Assembly (NCBI RefSeq): GCF_029633865.1 | Contig: NC_079220.1 | Span: 56,774,356 to 56,838,355 of the forward strand | DNA length: 64,000 bases | Origin: Lampris incognitus | Taxonomy: Eukaryota > Chordata > Actinopteri > Lampriformes > Lampridae | Reading direction: 5' to 3' | Part shown: one piece after another, positions 33,963 to 47,865 of the stretch | Layout: the number at the start of each line of letters is the position of its first letter | Position numbering within the stretch: position 1 is the stretch's first letter | Made by a program: the position numbers and the translations under genes | Notes under the pieces: model-generated | What the model was told of the DNA's origin: nothing | Databases searched by the model: none | The model's input: only the letters and a program-made list of their open reading frames with translations

Positions 33963-35361
33963 TCAACTCGGTGCTATAGTAAAGCGTTCAACAGCTGAAC
34001 TGCCAGATGCTCCTGCGGTCCTCATGTACCTGCCACTCATTTTCGGAGTGTGTCGTATGACTGGTTGTGTTGCACCTGAATCTACAAAGAAGGTGAGTTT
34101 TTTTCCACTTACTATTCTCATCACAGTATCGGAGTGTGCAATGGTGCTTTCACCCTTCTGATGTGTAGGTTGGTCGTCATCATCTGTGGTCCGTGTGTCG
34201 CTTCCAGGAGGATCCATGTCTTTGCCCAACTCCACCGCCAGGCAGTCTGCATGCTGGACTGTGTCCCAGCTTCATCCTTGTTGTCTGGACGGTCCTTGGC
34301 CCAGTGTCCATGTCCATGTTTTCCACAAATGCATCTGATCTTCCTCTGCATCCTCCACGGCCCCTGCCGCGTGCTCTTCCACGGCCACGGCCTCTGGCTT
34401 GGCTTTCAAATAGCATAATTCCAGCCATTTGTAGCTTATCATCAATTTGTCCCTGTTTCTTCTTTCTGTCATTCAGGAGTTTTCCAGCGTGCACAGCGTG
34501 TCGTTCGATGGCCGGAGCCCCAGGTGACGCATGTGCATTTTACCATATCAGCAATTTCAGGCTTTATACCGTTCACGAAGGGGTCACAAAGATGGGCTTC
34601 GCAAGCGGTGAGTGGGTCATTTGGCCCTATGGCAGCGGGTCTTTCGATGCCACAATGGACAGTGTGGACCTCTGTTAAGCAGACAAGATAGTCAGCGACA
34701 GCTTCTTCATCCTTCTGCTTGCAGGCAGAGATTTGAGTCATGTCCATTCTCAATGAGAAGGCCACTCGAATGCGCTTGCACAACCGGCCGGCTGCATGTT
34801 TGTAATTTTGGTTGTCATTGTGGTTATAGTCCATGTGGGTGAGTCTTACGTCCTCTTCTGGAATCTCTGCAGAAACTCTTGCCCAGTGGTTTCCCATGTG
34901 TGACATGAGGAGACGTCGAAGTTCAGTGGTTGTGGGTTTGAATTTTCTGCAGAATATCTGGAGTTGTTCGATGAACTTTGCTCCATTGTCAGTAACAACA
35001 GGGAGGTGAGATGACTCCTTTAATATCTTTAAATGTCCATGTACCAACTGACCATCTCCTCGTCCATCCACCACCTTGAGATCGGGAGATTACGTACATC
35101 ATGCACATCGCCTGCAGTGTTTTGCCGTCCTGGTGAAGCACGATGTTGGGTTCCTTGCCTGGTGTGATGTGGTGACACCTTTTCCGTTCCCGTATACAGT
35201 GGTGGAGACGCATGAGCTGTACCACCAGCTGCACCCGCATGACTAAGACCTGGATGTTGCGGTGCAGTTGATGCTGTGGGCCGGTTTACTAGGAGCCATG
35301 GTGGCGGTTGTCGCTGTTGTCTTCTTGGCGGAGTCAAGTCCAGATCAGGAGCCGCCTGCAT
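33963..35361 (-). pseudogene. Retrovirus-like gag/protease relic
   Basis: The minus strand contains a proline-rich N-terminal gag-like part (35361 to about 35030), a capsid-like region (35074-34469, with HMGNHWARV and ACKQKDEEAVADYL) and an Arg-Gly-rich basic stretch followed by a zinc-knuckle remnant CICGKHGHGHWAKD (around 34330), whose last cysteine is replaced by Arg. An aspartic protease core FFVDSGAT lies near 34090. The parts lie in different frames, with frameshifts near 35040, 34480 and 34200 and several stops. No reverse transcriptase, integrase or intact long terminal repeats were seen. This is a decayed endogenous retroelement, retrovirus- or Ty3-like. Confidence 0.72.
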
Positions 35362-35374
35362 TTTGACACACTGA

Positions 35375-35655
35375 GTCAGCCTGCCACAGAACTACAAACT
35401 AGCTTCATCCAGCCAGCCTGCCCCAGAACTACAAACTAGCTTCAGCTAGTCATCCTGCCCCAGAACCACAAACTAGCTTCATCCAGTCAGCCTGCCCCAG
35501 AACTACAAACTAGCTTCAGCTAGTCAGCCTGCCCCAGAACTACAAACTAGCTTCAGCTAGTCAGCCTGCCCCAGAACTACAAACTAGCTTCATCCAGTCA
35601 GCCTGCCCCAGAACTACAAACTAGCTTCATCCAGTCAGCCTGCCCCAGAACTAGG
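35375..35655. repeat. 37-bp minisatellite
   Basis: Unit CAGCCTGCCCCAGAACTACA followed by AACTAGCTTCAGCTAGT (or CATCCAGT), about seven copies, immediately beyond the gag relic. Confidence 0.93.
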
Positions 35656-35989
35656 AGAAGAAGATTGCAGGCTGAAGATCTGCAACCGATCATTTAAAAA
35701 GCTGAACAGCACATCTTTTTCTACAAAGTAAGCCTGCCCACAAAATGAAAACAATGTAAAGCATGCATCAATGACTTAAACCATACTGTTGAGGAACATG
35801 CCCAGTTGCCCATCTACACCAAATTCACAAGGCCCCAGGACGACTGGTCAGGGGTACCACGAACATTTCTTGATTTTAGTTTCTGTGCCGCAAATCCAGT
35901 CTATCTCTTGCTCCTGACTAACTTATCAAATCATGATGGTTTTATTTACTCAGTGAAAACACATTACCTACATATAATTAATTAATTGA

Positions 35990-36275
35990 TTGATTGATTG
36001 GTTGATTAATTCACTCATATATAATACAAGGATGTTTATCTACATATCATTCATTCATTCATTCATATATAATACAAGGATGTTTATATACATATAATAC
36101 ATTCATTCATTCATTCACATATAATACAAGGATGCTTTTACACTTATAATACAAGGATGTTTACAAGAATGTTTATACACATATAATACAAGGATGTTTA
36201 TACACATATAATACAAGGATGTTTATACACATATAATACAAGGATGTTTATACACATATAAAACAAGGATGTTTA
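35990..36275. repeat. 25-bp and GATT/ATTC tandem repeats
   Basis: ATATAATACAAGGATGTTTA plus TACAC units follow TGATTGATTGATT and ATTCATTCATTC tracts. Confidence 0.9.
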
Positions 36276-36279
36276 TATT

Positions 36280-38250
36280 GACTGCATTTGAAAACGCCTC
36301 AAAACTGAAAAGACAAGCTGCACCCAAATGGCTCTTATTAAAAGCCTTGGAATAAAATGGGCCATTTTTAATTTGCTGGTTGCCCGTGCACCACACAATG
36401 CTCTTAGATGTGTGAGCGTTAACAGAATAATGAAGACTACGGTGATTATGATGAGTGTGATACCATTTTTGTGTGCTGCTGGTGTTTCTTTGCTTTCTCA
36501 TCCCAGAAATACATGAAAAACAAGAGAGGGCAGCGTCTGTCAGTGGAGCCGGAAGTACGAGTTGCTCTCTTCTCAACCTTCCCCGCATCAAGAACATGTA
36601 TGTACTCTCACAACCAGGCTCACACACCCCCTCTACAATGCCTTTAAATGCACCCTGTACCTGCAGTTGTGTCTTTCTTGCTTTTTATCTCAAAATATAA
36701 TATTTGGCAAGATGAAGCGAAACCAGAGATGCCAGCTTACAGATGACAAAATGGCTTAATGTTTTATTTCAACATACCTCTGAATTTGAAAAGTATTGTG
36801 AAAAATCGTTCAAAATATCCAGTCAAAATTACTGATGAAACAGAAACAGAGTGGGGTTTCATTTTGAGGAGTTGTCTCACTGACAGCAAATTTAATTCAA
36901 AGTGTCGCGTAAAGCACGTTTCATTCTTTTTAGGGGACCATGACAAATATTTCTAAACAGCAGCCAAACTCTATACCACGTGTGTGAGATTGCCACCATC
37001 TAAAGGTGAGAAACCGTCTGTAGAAGTTCTGGGCTGGTCTTGGGACCAAGTGAGTTAAGCATAGCAGGATGCATAAAATAAAACCTGCAGCTTACAAAAT
37101 TAATGATGGGTCCGTTTAATTTAATGTGTTGCAGTGAGCAAGCGTTGACACCGGTCAGTAGTTTGATCCGCGCTGGTTCTTAAGCAGACCTAAATCAAAC
37201 ATCCTACAGCTGTGTTTATCCTGCTGCGCTTACATCACTTGGCCCCAAGCTCGGCCAGGCACTTACACGGCACGTTTCCATGAAAGCATTTTGACGTTTG
37301 TGATTAAATATCACATTAGAAAAGCTGGAGGCAGAATTTGATAAGACTCCCTCAGTCTTGCAAAAAAGGTTTTACGCTCGCACGAGGTTGGTTTGGCTTT
37401 TGGTAATAAGGAGCTTATTTGCTACTTGGGCGATGGAAATGTAGTGGTTGAATAAAGAATGAAATGTGGATAGAATTCAATCACATGATCGGCTGTTTCT
37501 TAATCTTAACCGGTCCATCTTTCTTGTTGGTGTGGAAGTTTGGCGATACGACACACAACATGTAAAACTACATTCAGGGTTTTATTCGTGGAAACAGGTC
37601 TGGTGTAGACACGCCTCACGGCATCTCCCTCTTCTTTTTTTTTTTTTTGCAACTTTAGAAGAGTTTGCTTAAAATTTGCTTAACAATTGGATGGAAACAG
37701 CTATTGATGGCTTCTCACCTTAACTTGGGACCAAACTTACAAAACTGGTACAAGGTTTAGTTGATCTTTGAATATTTAAAAGTAGCCTGGGGTCGGCACC
37801 AGACCCCCAGACCCTCCTTTTCATAAAAGTGCTGACATGTTTGTGGGTGGCTGTGTGGTACTTTTGTCATCAGGGATCCTGGATTTTAATTTATTTTTTT
37901 ATCAATTATATTAATAAATACAATTAATTATATATAACTGATATAATAAATCATATTAATTGTATGTAATTAATTATTGTGGAGTCTGCTGCCTTTCACT
38001 GTCTGTTTCAATGTGACGACAACAACTTTGTGACGCATGTGAAGGGATTTTGGTGCCTTTTCTTCAGCGACAGACAGACAGCACTTTACACTGGACTCCC
38101 AACAGAGCCTCTGCCAGGGAAGAACACAAATACAAGTCGTCATGTGTTGTAGTTTCATTCATGCGTGTGTTTACTCATCAGTCTGCGGCCTCTGCCAAGT
38201 TAAAGCCTTGTTATGTTGCTCGGATGAGGAGGAACAAAAAAAAAAAAGAA
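36280..38250. other. No gene recognised
   Basis: About 2 kb of AT-leaning unique sequence with only short frames. No PTB-domain exon of eps8l1 was found here on the plus strand. Confidence 0.4.
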
Positions 38251-38565
38251 GCTTGAATTTCCTGAAGCTGAGGTGGTGGGGTGTTTGGGGGAGACTGCTT
38301 TGCATTCCTGCAATGGCATCTGATGCCGAGCACATCAGCCCCTTGGCATGAGCCAGAGGCCACGGCTCAGACACACGCTTGCATCAGCCGTACGAACAAG
38401 CTGGGAGAGGGAGGGCGGCTGAGGCCGGCTGCCACCGACAGCCAGAGGAGAGGGAACGCAGGTGAGACTTCCTGCAACAGCAGAGCCGGACGAGTTTTTC
38501 TTGTTCCTGCATATCTCAAGAAGGTGGGACATATTTGTGTAAACAGCAAAGACCAGCGCACGTAC

Positions 38566-38626
38566 ATGCTGGAATACGGACTGGCTTTTCTGTTCCTGGC
38601 GTTTTGGACTAAAACAGCACTGAAAG
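38566..38626 (+). CDS. Possible signal-peptide first exon
   Basis: An ATG in a fair context (A at -3) opens a 20-codon frame, MLEYGLAFLFLAFWTKTALK, followed directly by a GTACGC donor. The hydrophobic core flanked by polar residues resembles a secretion signal. No downstream exon could be linked to it, and it has no resemblance to the EPS8 N-terminus. It may be the start of an unidentified gene, an untranslated exon of eps8l1, or chance. Confidence 0.22.
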
Positions 38627-39184
38627 GTACGCTGATGTGTTTAACTTGCATGTGTTAACTTTGGGTCGGTGGAGGTACAGAGGGACCGGGACAAAAGGGA
38701 AGAGAGACACGCCTGTTCCTGTGTGGATCAGCTGTCACCTGTCAGATGACATGGCGCTCGATGGGGACTTGGTTAGGACTTTACAATTCCACCTATGTTG
38801 AGTTAGAACTTGTCAATATGTGGTTGCGTGAACAGGACTTGGCTGCGAGGGCCTTGTACATGTCACGATGAGTGATTATATTCAGTAGGCTACACAACTG
38901 TAGTGGCATGAGTCTTTTGTTTAAGTGTCGAGGATAGGAAAGAGGGAGAAAAGGAGGCATTAAGGGGCAGAAAAGAGACAGGCTCGAATGAGGAAGAGGT
39001 GCAATTATCAATGCAACCATCAATTTGCCTCTGTTCAGCTGCTCGGACAGTTTCCGTGTGAGGTTCAGGAGGACGTCTCCCCCTTCATACCATGCAGCTT
39101 GGTGGTTTTTCCTTTACTGTGTCTGTCTTTAACATGCACGTGTGTGCACACAGAATTGTGAGCCACATTCTTACCATCACCTCA

Positions 39185-39520
39185 GGGCATGGTGCAACAT
39201 CTACCTCTCACTCTCAGGGCATGGTGCAACATCTACCTCTCACTCCTCAGGGCCTGGTGCAACATCTACCTCTCACTCTCAGGGCATGGTGCAACATCTA
39301 CCTCTCACTCCTCAGGGCATGGTGCAACATCTACCTCTCACTCCTCAGGGCATGGTACAACATCTACCTCTCACTCTTCAGGGCATGGTACAACATCTAC
39401 CTCTCACTCCTCAGGGCATGGTGCAACATCTACCTCTCACTCCTCAGGGCATGGTGCAACATCTACCTCTCACTCTTCAGGGCATGGTGCAACATCTACC
39501 TCTCACTCCTCAGCATTGCT
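39185..39520. repeat. 33-bp minisatellite
   Basis: Unit AGGGCATGGTGCAACATCTA followed by CCTCTCACTCCTC, ten copies with C/T and one-codon-length variants. All three plus frames remain open because the unit is stop-free and 33 bp long. Confidence 0.95.
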
Positions 39521-39576
39521 CTCTTTCCAAAATATTCACATCATTGCAAAGCTCACTGCTTTTTCTTTTTTCATTT

Positions 39577-40007
39577 CCCCCCCTTTTTCTCCCCAATTGT
39601 ATCCGGCCAATCACCCCACTCTTCCGGGCCATCCTGGTCTCTGCTCCACCCCCTCTGCTGATCCGGGGAGGGCTGCAGACTACCACATGCCTCCTCCAAT
39701 ACATGTGGAGTCACCAGCCGCTTCTTTTCTCCTGACAGTGAGGAGTTTCACCAGGGGCACATAGCGCGTGGGAGGATCACGCTATTCCCCCCAGTTCCCC
39801 CTCCCCCCTGAACAGGCACTCCGACTGACCAGAGGAGGCGCTACTGCAGCGACCAGGACGTGTACCCACATCCGGCTTCCCACCCACAGACATGGCCAGT
39901 TGCGTCTGTAGGGACGCCCGACCAAGCCGGAGGTAACACGGGGATTCAGACCTCCGATCCCCATGTTGGAAGGCAACAGAATAGACCGCCACGCCACCCG
40001 GACACCC
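39577..40007 (-). mobile_element. SINE family A copy 10, upstream of eps8l1
   Basis: Full-length and antisense to eps8l1. The B box region reads GGATTCAGACC on plus, so it is slightly degraded. No clear target-site duplication was found. Confidence 0.9.
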
Positions 40008-40403
40008 GCGAAGTGTTATTGAGCGTGTTAAGATTTCAACCAAATGAAACCGCTAACTCTGCCTCTCTATCCTTTTGGTGTCGTGGCACGTTTATGTGAA
40101 GAGAAATTCTCATGACACAGGAAGCCATGTGTGATGAAACCCTGCATAGTCGTAGACGAGAGAATATGGGCTCATTTGATTTCTTTAATTTGAACTACCT
40201 CCCAAAATTAAACGAGCGTCCTCTGTGCTCTCTCTAACTGAAAACCATCGTGGCCCACAGAGATGTTACTCATCCCGCCTGCTCCCCAGTGAGCTCCTTT
40301 ACAGCCCTCCTCCTCCTCCTCCAGGCCTCGCAGCAGTAATGACAGCTACCCATCACTGAAACACACGTCTCAGTAAAACCATGTCTGCACACACCTACAC
40401 AGG

Positions 40404-42808
40404 ATGTCTGCAGCGCCGCCCCCTGTGGCCCCTCGGAAGCCATCAGGCGTCCGCGTCATGATCGCTCCAGGAGGACATGCTCCCACTGCTGGCCTGCCCA
40501 TCCACCCCAACCTCCCACACGGTACAGTCACCTGCCTCTGTCTGTGTGTGTGTGTGTGTGTGTGAACATGGTTTTGTGTGTGAGGTGTGCTGTTTACTGG
40601 GAAGGCGTGTGTATTTCTCTTCTACTGTGTAAACGGAGAAGGCCTGGCTGTGTGTGTGGGTGAGGAAGTTGAATTTTATTGCAGACAAAAGCATGACTGA
40701 CCTTGTTCCTCTGCTGTTCAGTGAATGGCGCCGGCGGCGGGCCTACACACACTTCCTCGGTGAGGGCAGAGAGAGAAGTGGTACGTCTCTTCCTAAACAC
40801 AAAATCTAGACGCAGGTCTGTGACACAAACAGAAGTCAGTAGAGAGCGGTCTGCACATTTTCAAAATCAGCTCCGTAAAACTACCTTTGTCTGTGTTGTT
40901 TTAAATGCTGAGTTGTTTAGTTGTCCAAGACGCCACGATTAGAAGGTCTTTGGACTCTGTGCGAGTCTGAAGTTTGAGCCTAAACGATATGCATGTAAAA
41001 TCCACATTAGGAGATCCTGAACCACTGTTTTGACGACGTGGAGCGCTTCATGGGCCGCCTGCAGCAGACAGCCGAGGCCCGGGGCATTCTCAACCAGAAG
41101 AAGAGGAGCAGGAGCAGGAAGAGCACGAAAAAAGACCAAGATGGTGAGCGGGCTGGCACCAGGCGTGCTGGCACCAGGTGGGCTGGCACCAGGCGTGCTG
41201 GCACCAGGTGGGCTGGCACCAGGCGTGCTGGCACCAGGTGGGCTGGCACCAGGCGGGCTGGCACCAGGCGTGCTGACACCAGGTGGGCTGGCACCAGGCG
41301 TGCTGACACCAGGTGGGCTGGCACCAGGCGTGCTGACACCAGGTGGGCTGGCACCAGGCGTGCTGACACCAGGTGGGCTGGCACCAGGTGTGCTGGCACC
41401 AGGTGGGCTGGCACCAGGTGTGCTGGCACCAGGTGGGCTGGCACCAGGCGTGCTGACACCAGGCGTGCTGGCACCAGGTGGGCTGGCACCAGGTGGGCTG
41501 GCACCAGGTGTGCTGGCACCAGGTGGGCTGGCACCAGGTGTGCTGGCACCAGGCGGGCTGGCACCAGGTGTGCTGGCACCAAGTGGGCTGGCACCAGGTG
41601 TGCTGACACCAGGCGTGCTGGCACCAGGTGTGCTGGCACCAGGTGTGCTGACACCAGGCGGGCTGGCACCAGGCGGGCTGGCACCAGGCATGCTGGCACA
41701 GGTTATTTACCAGGTTAACGTAGCCTCTTCCTGCATTACTCATCATCATAAAGCAAGTACAAATACTGTACGTCCAGCACAGAGAAGGGTCTTGGTGCTC
41801 CCTTGCGGGTGCAGGGAGTACTGCACGAACACAATCCCTCCATCTCCCGAGACCAAAACACATTTGAACAACTGAATCTTCATCATTTATTCATATACTA
41901 ATTAAGTAATTTATTGGATTTCCCCAATTGTATCCGGCCAATTACCCCACTCTTCCGAGCCGTGCCGGTCTCTGCTCCGCCTCCTCTGCTGATCCGGGGA
42001 GGGCTGCAGACTACCACATGCCTCCTCCCATACATGTGGAGTCACCAGCCTTCCCTTTGGGTCACTAGTGCAGGTTGTTGTGGACCACCATAGAGACGGC
42101 ACGAGGGAAAACACACAACAGCGTGTCAAATATGCAACACTGTCATCAATACAGATGTCACGACACTAACAACGATGTTACCGCCGTGTCTGAATGTTTG
42201 CTTCTGTTTGTCCCTTGTGCAGTAGATTTGTTGACCATGAAAGCTTGCCCGCCACCGGAGGAGGAATTTGTGGACATCTTTCAGAAAATCAAGTACTCCC
42301 TCAGTCTTCTGGTGAGATTAGATTTATGCAGCCTGACCTCGAAATAGCTTCTGAAATGCCCCAAAGGCCGAAGGGGCAAACAACTTTTCATGAAAATGAA
42401 AACATTGAGGAATTAGGATGGGGTGAGTGTCCCTTTATCGCTGACTGTCTTTCACGGTTTATTCAGGACCGGCTCAAGTCCTTCATTTCTGAGCCTGACT
42501 CACCAGAGCTGCTTCATCATGTCTTTGTCCCTCTTGGACTGGTGAGTCTTTGTGATTCCGGGGTTTCGGTTTGCTCGTTTGTCTGTCTGTGTGTCGGTCT
42601 ATCTGTCTGTCTGATCACCACTGGGGTTGCTCCTCAATCACAGATGGTGAAAACCACCGGGGGTCCGGAGTTGGGAGCCACGGTGGTCAGCCCGGGTCTG
42701 ACCAGTGGCGCCGCGTCACTGCTCCACCAACATTTGACTGAAGAAGAGAAGGAGCTGTGGACTTCACTGGGACCCAACTGGACTCTACAGCGGTATGTCT
42801 GCTGTCTG

Positions 42809-42846
<38 letters not shown>

Positions 42847-45800
42847 CTCCTGGATCGCCACCTTGTCATGGTGGAGAAGCTTGTGTGTACCAATGATCCC
42901 AAGAGCGATGCCGTCCGGGGCTTGGCTCCTGGCAGGGTCACCCAAGGCAGACAGGTCAAGTGGGAGGTTCCAGGTGAAGCGGGATCCAACAAAGACCCCT
43001 ACAGCAGAACTGGCGGAAGACAATGCCAGCGAAGGCGGATGAAGGCTGCAACAGAGGGTGGTCTCCAATCGTCTTGGTTCTCCATGGCGTTGGACTCTGG
43101 CCACCCCCTGCCAAGGACCGTGTGGCGGCTGCAGGCGCATCAACCACTCCACGTAAAAAGCTGTCATTGCACAAGGACACCCACAAGGACCTATAAGGAG
43201 GACAGTCATACTCAAACCCCAGTGACCGCTGATGTGTGTGTGTGTGTGTGTGTGTGTAAATCTGTGTTTGAGGCAAGGGGACGATTTCACTTTTTTAATG
43301 AGTCCCTCTTACCCTCTGTCCCAGTTCCCAGCTCGGTGTGTCTGTCCCTCCATATACACCAGTCTTCCTGGACGGGTGGCAGCCTCGTGCCTTTGACTCG
43401 GACGGCCAACCCTTAGAAGACCCCGTTGAGTCTCAGCATAAACAGGATGCCGCTGTAGCAGAGAGCAGGGAGGTACGAGAGCAGAAAATATCAATACGCA
43501 CATCAACTGATGTGCAATAGGAACGACACAACAATCCCGTCCCAGTATGAGGACCTCCATCTGACGCGGGGGCTCACATATGGGCTAATAAAACACTTCA
43601 TACAACGTACTTGTCCTTGTCCACAGGGCCCTGCTCGACACACAACGGAGAGACCTGTCTCCATCGGCCAGTCCTGTGATGAAATGTGAGTCTGTGGACA
43701 GTGAAAACAAGACATTAACACATCAAAACACAACAATGTGAATGGCTCAGCCTGCCGTCCTGCAGCAACACACGGTAGTCAGTCACAAGAGGGTGGGTGG
43801 TTCACCGTCCCAGACCCCTTCCTGTGTTTCCATTTGAAAATACAAAGCTGCCTCAGGTAAGGTCTACGATAGACAGAGGGAAGAGCCACCACCAGTTCTC
43901 TTTTTATCACTTCAAGACCGTCTTGTGATGACGTTTGTGAGTTTTGAAGCAGAAATTTACTCACAAGATACAAATTGTGACTGTTGACCACGACAGTGTG
44001 ACTGTGGCTTGAGCGCCAGGGCGTGGCTGCGGGCCACGTTGCTCTCTGCGAGTAAATTATCGTTTCAAAATTCATAAGAGTGCTACTATACAGCAGCATT
44101 TGACTGGTAGAATAAAACCTGTAAACTATCGATTCCCCGCGTTACCTCCGGCTTGGTCGGCTGGATGTGGGTATGTGTCCTGGTCGCTGAACTAGCGCCT
44201 CTTCTGGTCGGTCGGGGCGCCTGTTCATGGGGGAGAGGGAACTGGGGGGACTAGTGTGATCCTCCCACGTGCTACGTCCCCCTGGTGAAACTCCTCACTG
44301 TCAGGTGAAAAGAAGTGGCTGGTGACTCCACATGTATGGGAGGAGGCATGTGGGAGTCTGCAGCCCTTCCTGGATCAGCAGAGGAGGTGATTGGCCAACT
44401 ACAATTGGGGGGGGGGGATCGGCTTTGGGGTTTTTTTTAATGGGAGGATATAATGGGATTTTAGCATGTGAACCATCCGCCATCCATCCATCCATCCATC
44501 CATCCATTATCCGAACCGCTTATCCCAGTTGGGGTTGCGGGATGCTGGAACCTATCCCACGGCAATTTTGTCCTTCAAAGTGACAAGCTGGCCGGGCCGT
44601 TCTGTTTATCTCGGTATTTACTGTCTTTCACGGATGATTAGTTTGAAGCACCGTAGCACAAGCTTACACATGTGTAGTGTGTATGTTCACGCTCCTGGTA
44701 AACCACGGCTTACACATGTGTAGTGTGAGGTTACTGCTGATGTCACAACAACATTTCAAGCCAAAACTTTATTTCTCTGTCTTCACAGGAGAATTGCAAA
44801 GCCCAGCTGTTACATAAATTGTATTGCACTGCATATTTAGCTAATTGTGATACTGAGACATTGCACTCTTTGCATTACTTTTGTATATCTTTTCTGTGTA
44901 TCCTGTATATACTTTTGTATTTTATATGGGCGGCACGGTGGCACAGTGGTTAGCACTGTTGCCTCACAGCAAGAAGGTGCTGGGTTTCGAACCCCAGGCC
45001 GTCCGTCCCAGGTCCTTTCTGTGTGGAGTTTGCATGTGCGCCCCGTGTCTGCGTGGGTTTCCTCCCACCATCAAAAACACATGCATGTCAAGGGTTAATA
45101 CTCCTGCCTCTGCCCCTGAGCAAGGCAATGGGAAGACGAAGTGGAGTTGGTCCCCGGGCGCTGCAGCTGCCCACTGCTCCTGTACAACAGGATGGTTGCA
45201 TGCAGAGAACACACTCGTTGTAAGAACACAGTGACAGAGTGAAGTGGCTCTCATTTCCTGTCCCCGTCCTAGAGATAGCAGCAGGCTGCCACCGGAGGGC
45301 GAGAGACTTTACTGCTGCAGTTACGACTTCGTGGCAAGAAACAGCAGTGAGCTTTCTGTGCTCCAAGGAGAAACCCTGGAGGTAGGACATCCCTATGCAT
45401 GGTTATCAATTAACGACCCCTTTGAAAGTAGCCTTCGTCAGCATCGTTTCTTACCAAAATCGTCGCCGTTGGCGTGTCTCGTGTCCGAGGAGCCGTTCCA
45501 AGAGATGAAGGTGTGTGCTTGAAACGAAGACGGCTCGACAGTGCAAGGTGAGAATAGAAGAGGCTGGAGCAGCGTGGACAAGGGGATGGATGATAGGGTG
45601 GGGTGGACCCGTTCCTGCGGCCCTCTGTTCTTGGCGGATTTTTTGGCGGCGGCGCTTTTCTTCCGCATGTGTTCGTTTGTCGGTTTCGGCCTTGATGGAA
45701 GCAGCCAGGCAGGCAGCTCTGCGGTGCTTTTGATTTTCCGCTGCTTTTTCCCGGTTCTTAGGGTCGATGCTGAAGGGGATACGGTCCTTGTAGAGATTCT

Positions 45801-47018
45801 TTGGGAGCTCCTCTTTTTTGTTGACCTTCGGTCAGTTCGGAGTACAGGATTTGTTTCGGGAGAGTGTCATTTGGCATCCTCTGGATGTGGCCAAGCCACA
45901 AAATATAGCCACCAAAATAAAACATGGACAAGACCCTAATCCGTCTAACTTTTTTCTCTTTTTTTGCAAATCCTCCAGGTAATCGAGTCATTAAAGCGCT
46001 GGTGGAAGTGCCGGAACCGCTTCGATCAGATTGGCTTTGTTCCTTTTAATATCTTGGAGCCTCTTTCTGCTCTCGGCAACACAGGAAGACGCAGCCCCGT
46101 GATGCGCAGAGAGTCAAAGGTCATTCAGACATGCATAGCTGCACACACACATTCAGCGACACCTTTGCCACTGTGTGATGAATACGGTGCAGTTCAGCTC
46201 GCCTCTTGTCTCGTGACGCGTCCCATCTCACGGTTATTTCCTCTCATGCCTTTCCACAACAGAAGCTGCCCCTCTCCCCGCCGTCAAATAAGTACTTCTC
46301 ATTTGCCCTGCCAAGCCCAACTGCCTCCAGTCCAACCGCCACAAGCCCAAAGGGGCCTCTGCCTTCTCCGACGCTGCAGGGGGAAGAAGGAGACAGAGGT
46401 ACTGTGTGAATGTACCGTACACACACAAATACTTGTAAAATATGTCTAAAATATCATCACATTTGTAGGTTATTGAAGACTTTCACTGATATGTGGACAC
46501 AGGACTCTGCACTCACTTGCACTGTGACGCACCGCATATCCACGTTTGCATGTTTTTGTCTGTTTTTGCCGCATACTCGTTCCTTTGGATGAAAATACTG
46601 CGGAAACTTAATAATCTAATCACAAACAACTAAGCATCACAGTCTTATAAAGGCCAGTACAATTCTGCACCTCTGTGAGCATTCAACACAACACGAGTGA
46701 CTGTGCTGATGTGCCTCTTTTGTGTGTGTTGTCTCACAACGCGTGCTTGTGCGTATGCAGTCCTGATGGTAAACGATGAGCTCCTCCAGCGACTGGCCAA
46801 CGGGCGATCAGGCTCAACCCGCCCACCGGTGATCCCCCGCACGGTCGACACCTCTGCCCCTCTGGACTACCACTCCCCGCCCGCCGAGGTGGAGGCCTGG
46901 CTTAGGAGGAAGGGCTTCAGCCAGCAGTGAGTCAACGCCACCCACAGAAATGGTTGGGCCCTTGAAAAGGTCCAGTGAATGCCCCCCCCCCCCAAATCAA
47001 CACATATGTATGCGCATG

Positions 47019-47066
<48 letters not shown>

Positions 47067-47576
47067 CTAAACATATACAATGAAAACTGAGAGACTTATT
47101 CAGGGGCTACATAGGCAAGCACACACACACACACACACACACACCATAATAGAACTCTTAAACACACTTAAACACACCAGACCTGTGACACGTTGTAGTA
47201 GAAAAAGCAACGTCTTACCTTATGGCTTCATCTTTTCCTCTTATGCAGCCATCTTCCTCGTCTTACTGGATGCAAAGTCCTTCAGAATGTCTTTAAAGTC
47301 CATCACTTTAGCCAGTTCACACTCAACCGCAAGTATTGTCATTATCGTTGCTGATATTTAGGATGGACATGATAAATGCTGGCCTCCATATAACGGCTGC
47401 CCCGACCACTGGTGGGAATTAGTTAAGACAGGTCAAATTTTAACCGGTTGATGAAACTGATTAACTGGTTTGATGTGTCATCTTACTATTCAGTTCAAAC
47501 AAAGCCGTCTACCGCCACAGATTTCCTATTTAAAGTTCCAGCTTATCCAAAGTGACCGGTTCCCTCACTCACTATA

Positions 47577-47631
<55 letters not shown>

Positions 47632-47645
47632 CAACACTCACTATA

Positions 47646-47712
<67 letters not shown>

Positions 47713-47721
47713 ACTATCTAA

Positions 47722-47784
<63 letters not shown>

Positions 47785-47798
47785 CAACACTCACTATA

Positions 47799-47865
<67 letters not shown>

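Noticed and set aside
40939-41875. Four long Gly/Ala/Pro-rich frames
   Set aside because: Produced by the eps8l1 intron minisatellite; only the short 41011-41143 exon is supported as coding.
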